From NCBI GenBank assembly GCA_034509495.1, contig CM067507.1, forward strand, positions 34,347,860-34,411,859: a stretch of DNA of 64,000 nt. Direction: 5' to 3'. This document shows, one piece after another, positions 45,300 to 56,468 of this stretch. The notes under the pieces were generated by a model. That model saw nothing but the letters and a program-made list of their open reading frames with translations, ran no database searches and was not told the DNA's origin. The DNA is from Acestrorhynchus altus. Lineage: Eukaryota; Chordata; Actinopteri; Characiformes; Acestrorhynchidae. The position numbers and the translations under genes are program-made. Position 1 is the stretch's first letter. Each line of letters begins with the position of its first letter.

Positions 45300-45485
45300 G
45301 AGAAACTGAATAGCCAAAACTGTTATGTAACAGTTCTGTGGGTTTTGAAGTGACCTGTTTTTAAATTCCGTATTTGGTTCTGCTGGATTTCATTTGGACT
45401 AAAGAGACCGTGGTGTTGGAGGTTCACGGTTTGTCACTTCCATGTACGGTTTCCATTCTAGGCTGCCTTAAATGATAATAAAGCA
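45300..45485 (-). repeat. dispersed repeat family B copy
   Basis: In reverse orientation to 20945: AACTGTTATGTAACAGTTCT, ACCTGTTTTTAAATTCCG, TTGGAGGTTCACGG and CACTTCCATGTACGG align with that copy's reverse complement. Confidence 0.68.
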
Positions 45486-46450
45486 GATTTTTCATCTTTC
45501 TTGACCTAGTTTTGACATTTAAGGTGCTTATAGCTCCGGTAATCAGGGTTGCCACTGATGTTGGTTGCGTCTGAAACATCTCTGCGTTCTACAAAATCGT
45601 GCACGGACTGTGCTCCTAAAAGGAACAGAGCTGGGGAATAAAGTCCATTGCCAATGCAAACAAAGCACCATTAACAGAGCAGTGACCCGTGTCAAATAAA
45701 TGTCTAAACCAAGCCTGAGCCACCCAGATGGATGGATTCCACCATGATAAATAGCACTGGAATACCTCTGGACATTTGTGTTCGTTTAGAGAGGCCTGGC
45801 AGCATTTGCATAATTACTTTTTAAGCTTGAGGTGGAGTGTAGGCTGAGGGAGTAATCGAGCTGATGGCTGAACATTAGCATAGCCAGCCACCTCATCACT
45901 CATGTCTCCGTAAGACGCGTGGACGCATTTACTGTACTGCACACGGGAGAATCCCTGACAGCTCAGGACACAGACGTTGAGTTCCAGACATACTGATGCA
46001 ACACTGTTGTTACAACACCTGATTTGTCGCTGGAGTTTGGGTCAGGCTGGCCACTACATTTGTTATTTCAGAGAATGCAGGCTGAATCGATGGATGATGA
46101 TGATAAATGAAGAAGAAAAGGGGTTCAGGAAAGTGCAGAGTCTGTGTCTGCTACTTTTTAATGGCTATCTAGTCCACAGCATCCCTCGCCTTTGATACTG
46201 ACAGGTGCAGTGAGGTTGTCTAGACACAGGAGACCATTACTTTTAAGTTTTTCCCCTTTGACCATGTCCTCTATATTCTTGTTGATAGATGAATCAGAAC
46301 ATTTTAGAGCCTCTCAAAAGTTCCCCAAACCATGCCTTTCAATAGGCCAATCACACGCGACTATTGCAAATAATGTTCGTTTTAAAAAAAAGAACTGCAT
46401 CAAGAAGGAGTCATTGGAATGGAATGAATCTTTGAATGTAATGATGATAT
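45486..46450. other. unique-looking sequence, no gene found
   Basis: Nothing recognisable. A 164-codon + frame (46192-46686) begins here and runs into the DDE relic, of which its second half is a shadow. Confidence 0.4.
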
Positions 46451-46454
46451 ATGT

Positions 46455-46985
46455 ATGTTATGGAGGCCTACAGGTTCCGTATGGCATCCTGCAGCACAAT
46501 TACCCGCAGATGTTGCAGCTGGGTCTGTGGATCCTGCGCACTTATAGGTTGCCAAGCTGGTCCCATAAAAGCTCAAATGGCGAAACCCTTGCTGTGTCTG
46601 AGAGCATTATCCTGCAGAAAAAAGCCAGGTGCAAGTTCTTCCACAAGAGTCAAAACACGTGGCCTGCACATATCACTGAGCTGTAGGCGTCCCTCATATC
46701 ACTACTAGGGGTGACCATATGCGATGGCTCTCCAGATCATCACACCAGCAGCTGGGGTGTGTGCTGTTCCTCAAAGGCAGGATTGAAGCACTCACCGTGA
46801 GGCTGTACTCAAACCTGACTGTTGTTGGATCTTAAGCAAAACTTGGATTCATCGACCAAAGATGATATGGCTCCAGACTACAGCAGTCAACGTTTCTCGT
46901 TCAGAACATCACTGCAAAGGTGGCTTGGTCAGAATCGCCTAAATGATGGTCAGTTCATCAAAATGACCATTCTGTTTCTCTCAGT
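46455..46985 (-). pseudogene. IS630/Tc1-superfamily (DDE_3) transposase relic, copy 1
   Basis: The minus strand reads WSHIIFG then DESKFCL (46840-46870), the first catalytic Asp block, followed by GVMIWRAIAYG (46710-46745) and LQDNALRHS (46600-46620), the second Asp block. The usual NP.E..W block carrying the last acid is lost; PQTQLQHLR near 46500-46530 may be from beyond it. Several frameshifts. Such a transposase is about 340 residues, with ends not visible here. Copy 2 joins it directly. Confidence 0.82.
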
Positions 46986-47480
46986 GATGCCTGCTGAAAA
47001 ATGCCAGTTGGAAGCCCTGCCATGAGAGGCAACACATGGACGTCCTGCACAAATATGCAAAGGCTCACCAGATCATCTCACTAGCAGTTGGTGCAGTGTG
47101 TTGCTCCACAGCAAAGGCGGGTGTAAAGGCCTCCATCCTCTATGCTATGGGATCTCAAACAGAACTTAGAACTGTCACTAAAGACGATGCGGTTCCAGCC
47201 CGTAGCAGTCCAGATTTCTTGTTCACGACACCACTGCAAACATAGGTGACAGTGGCTTGGTCAGAATGGTTTGGATGGTGGGAAACTCAGTCCAAAGATG
47301 CTTCCTCACAAAGTCTTTCTGTCAACTGGACATGTAGAGGAATGTCTACCAATCAACCATCACTCACCCAAAAGTAATCAGAGTTATCAGACCACACCAC
47401 ACCTATCCTGACATATTGGCCAGAGACAAAACTGCCTGCCAGGTTCTGCAGCAGTCTGACATTGCAATACTTTATGTCAA
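46986..47480 (-). pseudogene. IS630/Tc1-superfamily (DDE_3) relic, copy 2
   Basis: Aligns with copy 1 (CACTGCAAA..AGTGGCTTGGTCAGAAT at 47232-47270 against CACTGCAAAGGTGGCTTGGT at 46911) and with the 14715 fragment (ATGCCAGTTGGAAGCC, GCAGTTGGTGCAGTGT). A block ACTAAAGACGATGCGGTTCC on + is the counterpart of the DES region. Dead: no long frame. It shares the minus orientation with copy 1. Confidence 0.75.
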
Positions 47481-48010
47481 TGAGTGTATAAGGGTTCAGA
47501 CAGTAGCCCATGTCCATGAACAATTCTTTACCCAGTCACATGCAATGCCTTACACAACTTTTAAAACCACTGCCACACCAAATTTGCTACCTGCAATGTC
47601 CCTTTGCAGTGGCCTTGATACACAGGTCATTTATCCATGCAAGTCTTTGTTTATTCTACTGGACCATGGTAGCTTTAAGAATTTCACACAGGCATCGAGC
47701 AACTGAGAATCCTGACTTTCTCTCACTGTTAAAATGCCTTTCTATAACCTGATTTAGAGCTGGACTTCTGGGAATTTCAAGGTGCCCTTGAGATCTAACA
47801 TGTTAGAATTTGAACCACAGACCTGAGCTCTGAATTAAAGCCAAACATAGCATTAAACCTGTAAACCTGTAACCCTTATACTGTTATTACAATGTTTGTA
47901 ACTTTTAATTGTCTTTTGTTCTTCATCTTCATACATTTCGATTCCTAAATGTATCCAGTGGTTTGTAGCTTCCAGCTAAGATGAAGGTTATTTTCTATGA
48001 AAGCATCAAA
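47481..48010. other. spacer, no gene found
   Basis: Frames at 47416-47752 have no recognisable content. May include more of the DDE relic. Confidence 0.4.
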
Positions 48011-48014
48011 AAAC

Positions 48015-48365
48015 TAGCCTGGCCAGCTCAGATTGGTCAAGATGGTTAATCTGGTTGACCAGTGTAACTCCACCAGGAGTGGATGTATTTGGGATGCTTT
48101 TGATAATCAACTTGACCAAGCTAGGCAACTAGTACTGTATGACCAGCATGATCAAGCTAGTTGACCACCAGGACCAGAAAGACCAAGCTGGTCAACCTGC
48201 ATAACCAGCAAGACCAGGCTGATTGTCCACCATGACCAGCAAGACCAAGCTGGTGGACAAGTACGACCATAGGACTAAGCTGGTCATCCACCATGACCAG
48301 GAAGACCAAGTTAGTTGTCCACCACTGTGAGCAAGACCAATTTATTCAACCAGCATAACCAGTAA
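48015..48365. repeat. AAGACCAAGCTGGT minisatellite, second array
   Basis: Diverged 31-bp units, for example AGCAAGACCAGGCTGATTGT then CCACCATGACC. Same unit as 23670-24265, but without the 113-bp higher-order period. Confidence 0.88.
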
Positions 48366-48599
48366 AAGTCTCGAAAAGAACCATATTTAAATATATAGAT
48401 ATTAAACTCAATTTAATAAATGATACAGTGATTTACACACAATATGAGCTGGTAGAAACGGCTTATTTAGTAGGTGATATTGTCCTCCATATTGTGGAAA
48501 CACTGCTCCCTAATCATGACCTCATATTCTAAGATACTGTCCACTATACAAATTTCGGAATGGCTCAGTGAACAGAAGGCTTGACCTTTAGAACTCTAG
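48366..48599. other. spacer
   Basis: Nothing recognisable. Confidence 0.4.
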
Positions 48600-49330
48600 G
48601 CTAATTTTGCATGATATTTCTGTAGTCTGACATACTTTTATTCACCCAAAAAAAAAGTATAGTAAAGAATTTATTGAGGACAGTCACACATACAAGACAT
48701 TGTTATTTTCAGGAGACCCTAGATCACTCAATTTGTCTTCATTTCAGGTGTAAATATTTACAAAATTAAAATATTTGAATGATTTTGACCATGTTTTGAT
48801 CAGAAAGTTACTTGCACCTTCAATTTGTTGCTTCTAAGGAATATAAAACAATGTATATTTCAAAAATCCTAGTTCAATTAAAGTGAAATAAAAGAAAAAA
48901 TGCTATGTATGTGTCAGTATTTTCCCCTCAATGCTTTCATTCTTTTATTCTCACTGTGCGAGCCGAGAAAGAGAGCAAACAACCCCTCCTCTCTTGTTTT
49001 CTGCTGTAACCCAATATGAGTCATTAGCCCCACCCCCTCACACTGATCAGCCAGAGTCTGCATGCAGGTCAAGCAATAAAATTAGGATTTTAGAATTAAA
49101 CTAGGATTTAATTCCCTTGGATGAAGAATTTAACTGTTATTTATTACTTTATAAAAAGTGTATCATGTCTGTAGGTTACTCTGATCCTGAGTTACGAAGA
49201 CTAGAACAGCCTGTAACGTGTGGAGCTCAGGTAAGTCACATCTTTATGGTCTCTCATTTCACCTCATGGGGCACTGAACTGTCTGTGAGTGGCACCATAG
49301 AATGGCTGACCTTGGGCTCTGATTCTGCTC
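48600..49330 (+). repeat. dispersed repeat family A, longest copy
   Basis: Runs from TCTGACATACTTTTATTC, through TTGTCTTCATTT, GTCAGTATTTTCCCC, GAGAAAGAGAGCAAACA and CCCCCTCACACTGATCAGCC to GTGTATCATGTCTGTAGGTT and ACTCTGATCCTGAGTTACGA. All other family A copies (5811, 6776, 14570, 18382, 34355, 63583) align to parts of it. No protein and no clear ends, so its class is unknown. Confidence 0.85.
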
Positions 49331-50155
49331 TTCTAAACGGGAATACTGTATGTGTAGAGAGGATTTCATTGTAGTGTACACTGTAAGTGTGCCTTACGCT
49401 GTAAGTGTGCGTTACTCATCCGGGTTCTGGACGGCAGCCTGTGGAATATTAAATACATTTACACCAATGTCTTCAACAGACTTTGAAGGGCTTAATATAC
49501 CATTATGTTTAAATCCATATAGAAATGAATGATTTCAGATATTCAATAACTTCTAAAACTGTCCTGAATTCAAACCGTGCATCTGATTTTCTTCCAAGAT
49601 GCAGGTTCGAGTCTCACTGACTTTCTCACCAAACTTGCCCAGACATTGCAGTGCAGACCCATCCATTTCAATCTTGTCCACATCCTTATAAAGACTTGGG
49701 TACTTAACAGTCGTCACGGTTACAGAACTGACTGGTACATTTAATCAGTTACTGCTTCTCATTACAAGGTATGAGCTTTAACTTTTCCTTAATAGTAACT
49801 GAACAGGTGTGACCTGAACAGGCACGACCGGCATTGCTAAATATCTAACTTCTACTAAAGTCAAACTGTCCTGTTCCCGGGCTTTTGCATGCTTGAGACA
49901 GTGTCACAACCCATACTCTGGAGTTAAGAGACTGAAACTCACTCTCATTATCATTTCCTTTGAGACTACATCCAACAGATCTGTCTGTCCACATATTCAG
50001 CTTATAACTCAAGCTTTTTCCATTTTGTTTATGATTTTATGCAATAAAATGCAAACATCTTTATATGGCATGAAAATCTCAAGACAAATGGATCAATAAA
50101 TACTTCAAAATGATAAACTAGTGCATTTCAGGGAGCTGGACTATGTCGAAAAAAT
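49331..50155. other. spacer with a B-box-like site, no gene found
   Basis: GGTTCGAGTCTC at 49604 matches a Pol III B-box, but no tRNA arms or A-box accompany it. Otherwise nothing recognisable. Confidence 0.4.
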
Positions 50156-50159
50156 CATA

Positions 50160-50832
50160 TTATACACCAATGATCCATGACATTATAACCCCCTCCTTCT
50201 TTCTACACTCACTGTCCATTATTCCAGCTCGTCTGACCACACAGGAGCACTTTGTTGACCTATAATTCCAGACTGTAGTTGATCTGTTTCTCTGCAGACT
50301 TCATTCTCCTCCTTTCACCCTGATCTTCAATGATCAGGACCCCACAGGACCACCACAGAGCAGCTGATATGTGGGTGGTGGGTCATTCTCAGCACTGCAG
50401 TCACACTGACATGGTGGTGGTGTGTTAGTGTGTGTTGCGCTGGTACGAGTGGATCAGGCACAGCAGTGCTGCTGGAGTGTTTAAACACACTGTCCACTCA
50501 CTGTCCACTCTGTTAGACACTCCTACCGAGTGTCTCCACCTTGTCGATGTAAAGTCAAACCATAACAGCCCAACAAGACAACGCTCAACTTTTAATGTGA
50601 AGTTAATTTTGCTTTTTTTTTTCTCTCACGTGTTACCACTGAAAATGCGAGCAGTGTGATTGGATCAGACAGCAGTGCTGCTGGAGTGCTTAAACACCTG
50701 TGTCCAACAGCACTGCTGTGTCTGATCCACTCGTACCAGCGCAACACACACTAACACACCACCGCCATGCAGTGCTGTGAATGACCCACCACCCACATAA
50801 TATCTCCACTGTGGTGGTCCTGAAATGGTGAT
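50160..50832. mobile_element. palindromic DNA element (GTGTTAGTGTGTGTTGCGCTGG family)
   Basis: A left end with GACATTATAACCCCCTCC and CTACACTCACTGTCC leads to two arms that are inverted copies: GGTGGTGTGTTAGTGTGTGT...GGTACGAGTGGATCAG (50415-50458) and CTGATCCACTCGTACC...AACACACACTAACACACCAC (50720-50764). Next to them, GCAGTGCTGCTGGAGTG occurs at both 50463 and 50672. The middle part (CACTCCTACCGAGTGTCTCC) matches 42590. The right terminus is lost. Non-coding and very widespread in otophysan fishes as far as I recall. Confidence 0.85.
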
Positions 50833-51150
50833 AGATGATACAATATGATGAATAAAATATAATATATGAATATATTATTAATATTATATCATAATATTAA
50901 TATCATATTGATATCAATATGTACTATATACTATATACAGCCCTAATTCTAGGCTGTGAAAATCAGAATTCAAGCTAAAATTATTAGAATATATTAGTTA
51001 TTTACATAAATTACTTCAATAATTAAACATTGAAACCAAAACGGCTTGAAATTCACAGTGAATTTATAAAAATAAAATCCTGCTAAATCAAAGCAGCACT
51101 CTGGCCAAAGTCAGACGTTTAACCAAGCTGTGTTCTGAGGTTCTGAAGTT
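50833..51150. other. AT-rich spacer
   Basis: TATTAATATCATATTGATAT-type sequence near 50880-50930. No gene. Confidence 0.5.
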
Positions 51151-51154
51151 CTGA

Positions 51155-51245
51155 AGGCCGTAATTAGTTGGATCAGGTGGGGGGATTAGGGTTGAGTCTG
51201 AAGTTTTAGGAATGTAGCTCTCCAGGAGTAGGGTTGGGTTGGTGA
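51155..51245. mobile_element. palindromic MITE, right half
   Basis: GGATTAGGGTTGAGTCTGAA, GTAGCTCTCCAGGAGTAGGG and TTGGTGACC match the right arm of the element at 51625. Confidence 0.65.
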
Positions 51246-51620
51246 CCGCTATTCTAAAGCAACGCCCAGCACAGGGGTGTCGTCTTCAAACAACTGATCA
51301 CACGAGCTTGGGTTTGACTGGAATGTAAACCTGCAGCCATACTGGCCCGGATCTAACCCAGTTTAACACTCCTGTTTACCCCTGGCATTAACAAACAATT
51401 TGTATTAGGATGGTGTCTGGATATAATCTGACCAGATTCAATGTCCACTTGTCACTGAAACATGTTCCCAGTTTAAATAGATGAGATCCAGTTTTACTTT
51501 CCATCAATAAAACCCCTACCAACACTTCGTGTCCTCTAAAACCAGTTTCTCATCATGGTTGTCTGATTCTGGGAGACCTACGTTAAACATGGTTCTTTAT
51601 GGAAACAAAAGTGGTTCTTC
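51246..51620. other. spacer, no gene found
   Basis: Nothing recognisable. Confidence 0.4.
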
Positions 51621-51624
51621 TATG

Positions 51625-51782
51625 GCAGTGGGCACCAACCCTGCTCCTGGAGGGCTACCTTCCTGCTGGTGTCACCTCCAACCTAACGTTACACACTCCA
51701 TTCAGCCAATCAAAATTCCCTGGGGTGGATTAGGGTTGAATCTGAAGTCTGCAGGAAGGTAGTTGAGGGTTGGTGACCTCGT
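51625..51782. mobile_element. palindromic MITE
   Basis: Left arm CACCAACCCTGCTCCTGGAG...GCTACCTTCCTGC and right arm GCAGGAAGGTAGTTGAGGGT...TGGTGACC form a near-perfect inverted repeat around a short AT-rich centre (CAGCCAATCAAAATTCC), about 155 bp in all. Confidence 0.82.
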
Positions 51783-52369
51783 TCTGTTGCATGGCTTTAG
51801 CAAACCTTTATTTTAAAGGGCAGCACCAGTGAAACTATTATTAAAAATTATTGTGTGCCATTTGAAAGAGAGGTTGTGGCTGAAATGGATCCCTATTTCC
51901 TCAGTAGTAGTGCAGTATATAGAGAGACTATGAATTTAAACACTCCCTCGTCATTGCCGTGCATCAGTACCAGTCACAGCATCAGTGCCTGAGCCGTGTT
52001 TAAGCCCCGCCCACCCACACAAACTGAATTCTGAATGAAAATTAGTAAAGATCTGTTCTGTTTATGTAAAAATCCTTGATTATGCCACTTAAAAAGTTAA
52101 GCGTCCTGTTAATGAATTGTCCATTACTGCACCATAAGACGTCTCATGTTTAGTGGGTAACGTTACAGGAAAATAGCTGAACTGGAGAGCAATGTCCACT
52201 GGTTCATAACTATTATTGGCTTTGTTTGTTTGTTGGAATTGCCAATTACCAAACCCTGTTAGGACTCTACCATGATTACATACGACGCTCCCCACAACAG
52301 GAGGCTGAAGACAAGCACTAACCAGAGAGAGAATCAGAATCCGTTTCTTAATCCCAAAGTTAAATTGCA
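51783..52369. other. spacer, no gene found
   Basis: Nothing recognisable. The minus-strand frame at 52089-52370 has no familiar content. Confidence 0.4.
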
Positions 52370-52495
52370 AATGTGTCCGGCCAATTTTGCTCTCTCAGTC
52401 TCCGGCTGCTCATGGCAAACAGCATGAGCCAGGATTTGAACCTAGGACCCACAGATCATTAGACTCCTGAGCCACTCTGAGCCTTGTTTACCACT
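52370..52495 (-). mobile_element. tRNA-derived SINE, family C
   Basis: CCGGCCAATTTTGCTCTCTC, GTCTCCGGCTGCTCATGGCA, a B-box remnant GGATTTGAACC (52432-52442) and AGACTCCTGAGCCACTC match the order of the copies at 26085 and 33230, in the same orientation. Confidence 0.75.
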
Positions 52496-53768
52496 AATTA
52501 CTACCAGTGGATTGATTAGTTAGTGCTTGTGATGGAGACTAGCTGCCGGTGCCGGTTACGTATTTGCGTAAAATGACCTGCTCGTGATTACGTCGCAGTG
52601 ACCAACCACTGTTCCTCCAGGACCCCAGAGACTTAAAGATTGTTGAGGTTGCACTTTAAGAGGGTACGTTTAACCTGAATTATAAGCAGATTTTTTTTTT
52701 ATCTCATTCTGTTTAATTTCATTCTCGTAGAAACAAGACCAAGCAGACCTTTGACCATCTTACCAAAGAGTCCTTCACCTATCTACAGTGCCGTTGAATG
52801 ACCTCGCACTGGACCATGGCACTGGAGATCAGTTTAACTCAGCGGGTGTTAATTAAAACACTGGTGAATACGCTTCGCAGACAGCAGCCCAGTAAACTTC
52901 CCTTCTATCCAGCTCACAATATAAGAGCTCAGTCTGACAGTGAGCATGACAGGTCGTTCTTCTTCTATTATGAATGGGCTCAGTGTGTTTTCGCCTGATA
53001 CTAATTAACATAGCTGAGGGCGGAGCCGAGGATCAAAGACAGAGATGTTCTGTTTCATATTGCTGACTCATTACTGTAGCAGAGCCTGTCATTACGGTCC
53101 TTTGTGTGTCGTGGTCAATTTGAAACAAGACATTTCACTAAACCTACAATAAGCTTTATTCCCTGAGCACCTTCTCTGGTGTGCTGTGCGAAGCAGGGAG
53201 GGCTGAGTAATTGCCATCCTCATCACCATCTGCGGGATAAAGACGGGTTACATGATCATGAAAGCACTGCTCTAATAATGTAAAGCTTTGAAAACCATCA
53301 TAATCGAAAGGAACCTGAGAGGATGCGGGTGCTAATATGGGGTAATCATTCATTTACTCTCACAGACAATACCGAAGCCAGTCCTTTATTGGAGGAAGCA
53401 TCGCCTTAAGTCTTCTGTTCTGTTAAGGCAAACAAGCTTACCCTACTGTATGCATTAATTGTTATATATCACAGCTGTTTACTTGGCAATTTTCTGCTTG
53501 GTCACACACACACCACAATGGGGGAACATTCGTTTTCTTTTCCCCCGACTGGCCCAAGGGACGCCAGTATGCCCTTGCCTGGATATGACATAAAGAGCCT
53601 AGTTTCACTGTACAGCCAAATTGGCTCACAAGTATTTAGCATGACAACGTGTATAAAAGTGGATATAATGTATTCACATGGTTTGGGCCGATAATGCGCA
53701 TGAATGAAACATGCTGTCATTATGTTCAGTGGGTCATAAAATATTTCCAACAAGGTCTCAAGAGGAAT
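52496..53768. other. unique-looking sequence, no gene found
   Basis: Frames at 52798-52998, 53156-53353 and 53502-53753 have no recognisable content. Confidence 0.4.

Positions 53769-53816
<48 letters not shown>
53769..53816. repeat. (AAT)n microsatellite
   Basis: About 16 uninterrupted AAT units, probably grown from the tail of the adjoining repeat. Confidence 0.98.
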
Positions 53817-53820
<4 letters not shown>

Positions 53821-53930
53821 ATACATTTTATTTCAAAGGCGCCTTTCTGGCACTCAAGGACACCATACAAAAGAGTACAATAGACAGTTAGAATTAAATA
53901 ATAAGAAACAAAGAAGATAAATTATAAGAA
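53817..53930 (-). mobile_element. interspersed-repeat 3' end (LINE- or SINE-like)
   Basis: CATTTTATTTCAAAGGCGCC, then TTTCTGGCACTCAAGGACAC and CATACAAAAGAGTACAAT, is a recognisable dispersed fish sequence that often ends in ATT repeats, consistent with the flanking AAT tract. Class uncertain. Confidence 0.6.
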
Positions 53931-54009
53931 AATAAAATAACAAATTTGTTCAAATGTGACTAAAAGACTTTGATCAGAGAATGTTATAAAGCAACCAATG
54001 TCATTTTTT

Positions 54010-54092
54010 TTACTTAAACCTAAACTTACTCTAATCCTAACCTTAATTGTAACCTAAACCTAATCCTAATCGTAACCTTAACCATAGCAGAA
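54010..54092. repeat. degenerate telomere-like patch
   Basis: ACTTAAACCTAAACTTACTC, CTAACCTTAATTGTAACC and TAACCTTAACC, a short relative of the 35.3-kb array type. Confidence 0.75.
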
Positions 54093-54159
54093 TGTGATTT
54101 TTTTTTTCATGAAATTCAGGAACATGCTGTGGCAAAGTTTTCTCAATTTTTCTTCGAAT

Positions 54160-54332
54160 ACATGGCACACTGGCTGGTGTCAATCACTCACCAATTACCT
54201 TAGCTGCTTCTTCCCGAAAAGGGTCACAGCTAATCCAGAGCCCACCTGGAGTCATCAAACACCAGACAGTAATACCCCCTGGAAAGGGCACCAGTCTATA
54301 GCAGGGTACCACAGACATACACACAGTATATG
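54160..54332. repeat. interspersed-repeat relic
   Basis: AAAAGGGTCACAGCTAATCC, CCACCTGGAGTCATCA, CTGGAAAGGGCACCAGTC and TAGCAGGGTACCACAGACAT follow the order of a widespread vertebrate sequence (GGGTCGCAG...CCTGGACAGGGCGCCAGTC) seen at LINE 3' ends. Diverged. Confidence 0.65.
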
Positions 54333-54394
54333 GGATATATACAATAAAACGTGCAAAAATTGGTTTTGTAAATGTTATGTTTTGTTATTTCATG

Positions 54395-54600
54395 GTCGGA
54401 CGAAGAATGTTGGAGATGGAGCTGCCGGGCAGAAGAGGAAGACCTCAGAGAAGGTTTATGGATGTAGTGAAGGTGGACACGGAGAGGGTTGGTGTAACAG
54501 TAGAGGAGGCAGGGGATAGGGCAAGATGGAGGCAGATGATCCGCTGTGGCGACCCATAAAGGGAGAAGCTGAAAGAAGAAGAAGACGATGTCTTGTTATT
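54395..54600 (+). mobile_element. RTE-type LINE 3' end
   Basis: Codes RMLEMELPGRRGRPQRRFMD, then DTERVGVTVEEAGDRARWRQ and MIRCGDP followed by a stop at 54557-54559, the classic C-terminus of RTE-clade LINE proteins. The tail has GGGAGAAGCTGAAAGAAG and then a GAA-rich end. 5'-truncated. The frame is open in this last stretch, so the insertion may be younger than its relative at 6590. Confidence 0.88.
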
Positions 54601-55163
54601 GTCTTGGATCCACTATATGACTCAGTATATGAATTTCAGTTCCACCTTTAATAAAAACATAAAACGGGAACTCATGGCTGCTTATCTTAATCTACATCCT
54701 GTCTTTATCTTTTGTGCTCAGTTTTCACTGACCACTGGCTGTTGATGGGACCTGGTATTATTTGATCTGGTCCAACTGCTCTGAAGAGGCCAAAAAACGA
54801 AGTCTGTCCCCTCACACAGTCCTCAATTCTCTCTCCAACCGTTGGCTCTAACATTGAAATTTGATTAGATTATTCAGAGATTTTAGCATTAAGTACATTG
54901 CTCATTAAAATATATGACCTTTATTCATTAAGAAAACTTTGACTTTATTCATATTTGTAAACCTCTGCAACATGTGAGGACATTAACTAATTAATTGCAA
55001 ATAATGATTCAATTATGGCTACGCAACTATGTGCAGTACGTTAAATAAATAATAATTCATTACAGAAATAAGAACCTAAAATCAGATATGTGTTATCTGC
55101 TCCCTGGTGGATTATCTGAAAGGATACATACAGATTACTGAGGTCTAAGGCAACCCAGACTAC
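54601..55163. other. AT-rich spacer, no gene found
   Basis: Nothing recognisable. Confidence 0.45.
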
Positions 55164-55165
55164 GA

Positions 55166-55168
55166 TGT

Positions 55169-55252
<84 letters not shown>
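55166..55252. repeat. compound (TG)n(AG)n microsatellite
   Basis: About 13 TG units pass directly into about 30 GA units. Confidence 0.98.
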
Positions 55253-55255
<3 letters not shown>

Positions 55256-56045
55256 TGCCATGGCTGAATAAAGGTTGGGAAACAGGTCTTTGACAGGTCT
55301 TCACACAGACTCGCATCATTGCCCTGTTCATAATGTATCATCGTCATATTTGGTTACAATGCAGCAGCACACAGAATATACAAAATCACAACCGGATTCA
55401 AACTATTCAACAGCACAGTTAGTGCCATTCTGCAGTTTCTATACAATGAAATGATGACCACAGCGTTGTCCACTTTGGAAGCACAAACACGGCAGTGTTT
55501 CCTCCGAATGCTGTTTGCATGATAATTCAGTTGAAATAATAATATAAATGAATGTGCTGTCATTCAGTATATGTGCTCCCTTGGTTGGCTTGGCTGTTGT
55601 TATGCCTAAATTTCAAAAGAGCTCTGTCCCACTGTCCTTGTGTGTGAGTAACATACTTAAGTCTGGCCGTCTGGAACCAAAATCTGGATCAAACCAGACT
55701 ATTAACTATAACAAAAAACAAACTCATTTCCATGTCTCCTCTCCTTATCTGAGAGGAGTATAAGTAAGCTCCCCAGAGTCACCTTGTGTGTTTACGGTGG
55801 TAGAAACTTCAGGCTTCTGATGAGTTTCCTGTAAACTGGGATTTCTGTCTCTGTTTTTGACCCATTTTACACATTGAACAAGACACTCACTGCACTGTTC
55901 CACCTACTCACAACCTGAGAATCACATCACACACCCTGCAGGTATTTATGGCTTCATCGTCCTTGTGCAATGCCCTATGCAGGAGCTTAAGTGCAAAATC
56001 ACTATAAACGGTTTTCGAGGCAGCTCTGCCTCTGAGGCAGAATAA
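55253..56045. other. unique-looking sequence, no gene found
   Basis: Frames at 55354-55763 have no recognisable content. Confidence 0.4.
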
Positions 56046-56049
56046 ACAA

Positions 56050-56465
56050 TTTACATTTACATTTATGGCATTTAGCAGACGCCCTTCTCCAGAGCGACTT
56101 ACAAAAGTGCTTTGCTGTTCACTCAGAGAATATCTTTAGCTAGTAGACGAGGCTGGAATCTAGAGATTCTGTTGAACACAAATGTCTTTATGGAGTTAAA
56201 TACTCCTGAAACAGATGGTCTTCAGTCTGGGTTTGAAGACAGTGAGGGACTCTGCTGTTCGGACCCCCAGGGAAAGCGTTTTGAGGGATGGTGGGTCAAG
56301 CCGTGCTGTACTTGAAGCTCGAAGGGCTCTTAGTCAGCTCAAGTTTTGACCATTGCCATCATGTATGGAGGTGCTGGTCCATTTTTGGCTTTGGAAGACA
56401 CCATCGATTCAGGAACATTGAAGACGAGCCGCGCTCGGATTAGTTGCAATGGTCCGCATAGGACG
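56050..56465 (-). mobile_element. LINE/SINE-type repeat with V-SINE-like tail
   Basis: The reverse complement ends CTCTGGAGAAGGGCGTCTGC then TAAATGCCATAAATG, the conserved tail also seen at 10535. Upstream (on the minus strand) it has CTTCAAACCCAGACTGAAGA and CCATCTGTTTCAGGAGTATT, matching a common fish repeat in which this encodes a LKTHLF-like stretch. More distal blocks (CTCGAAGGGCTC, GGTATGGAGG-like) are as in that family. No intact frame. Confidence 0.78.
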
Positions 56466-56468
56466 ACC

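Noticed and set aside
46192..46686. 164-codon + frame
   Set aside because: Its second half is the antisense shadow of a DDE_3 transposase relic on the minus strand.
49600..49615. B-box-like GGTTCGAGTC
   Set aside because: No tRNA arms, A-box or SINE body alongside.
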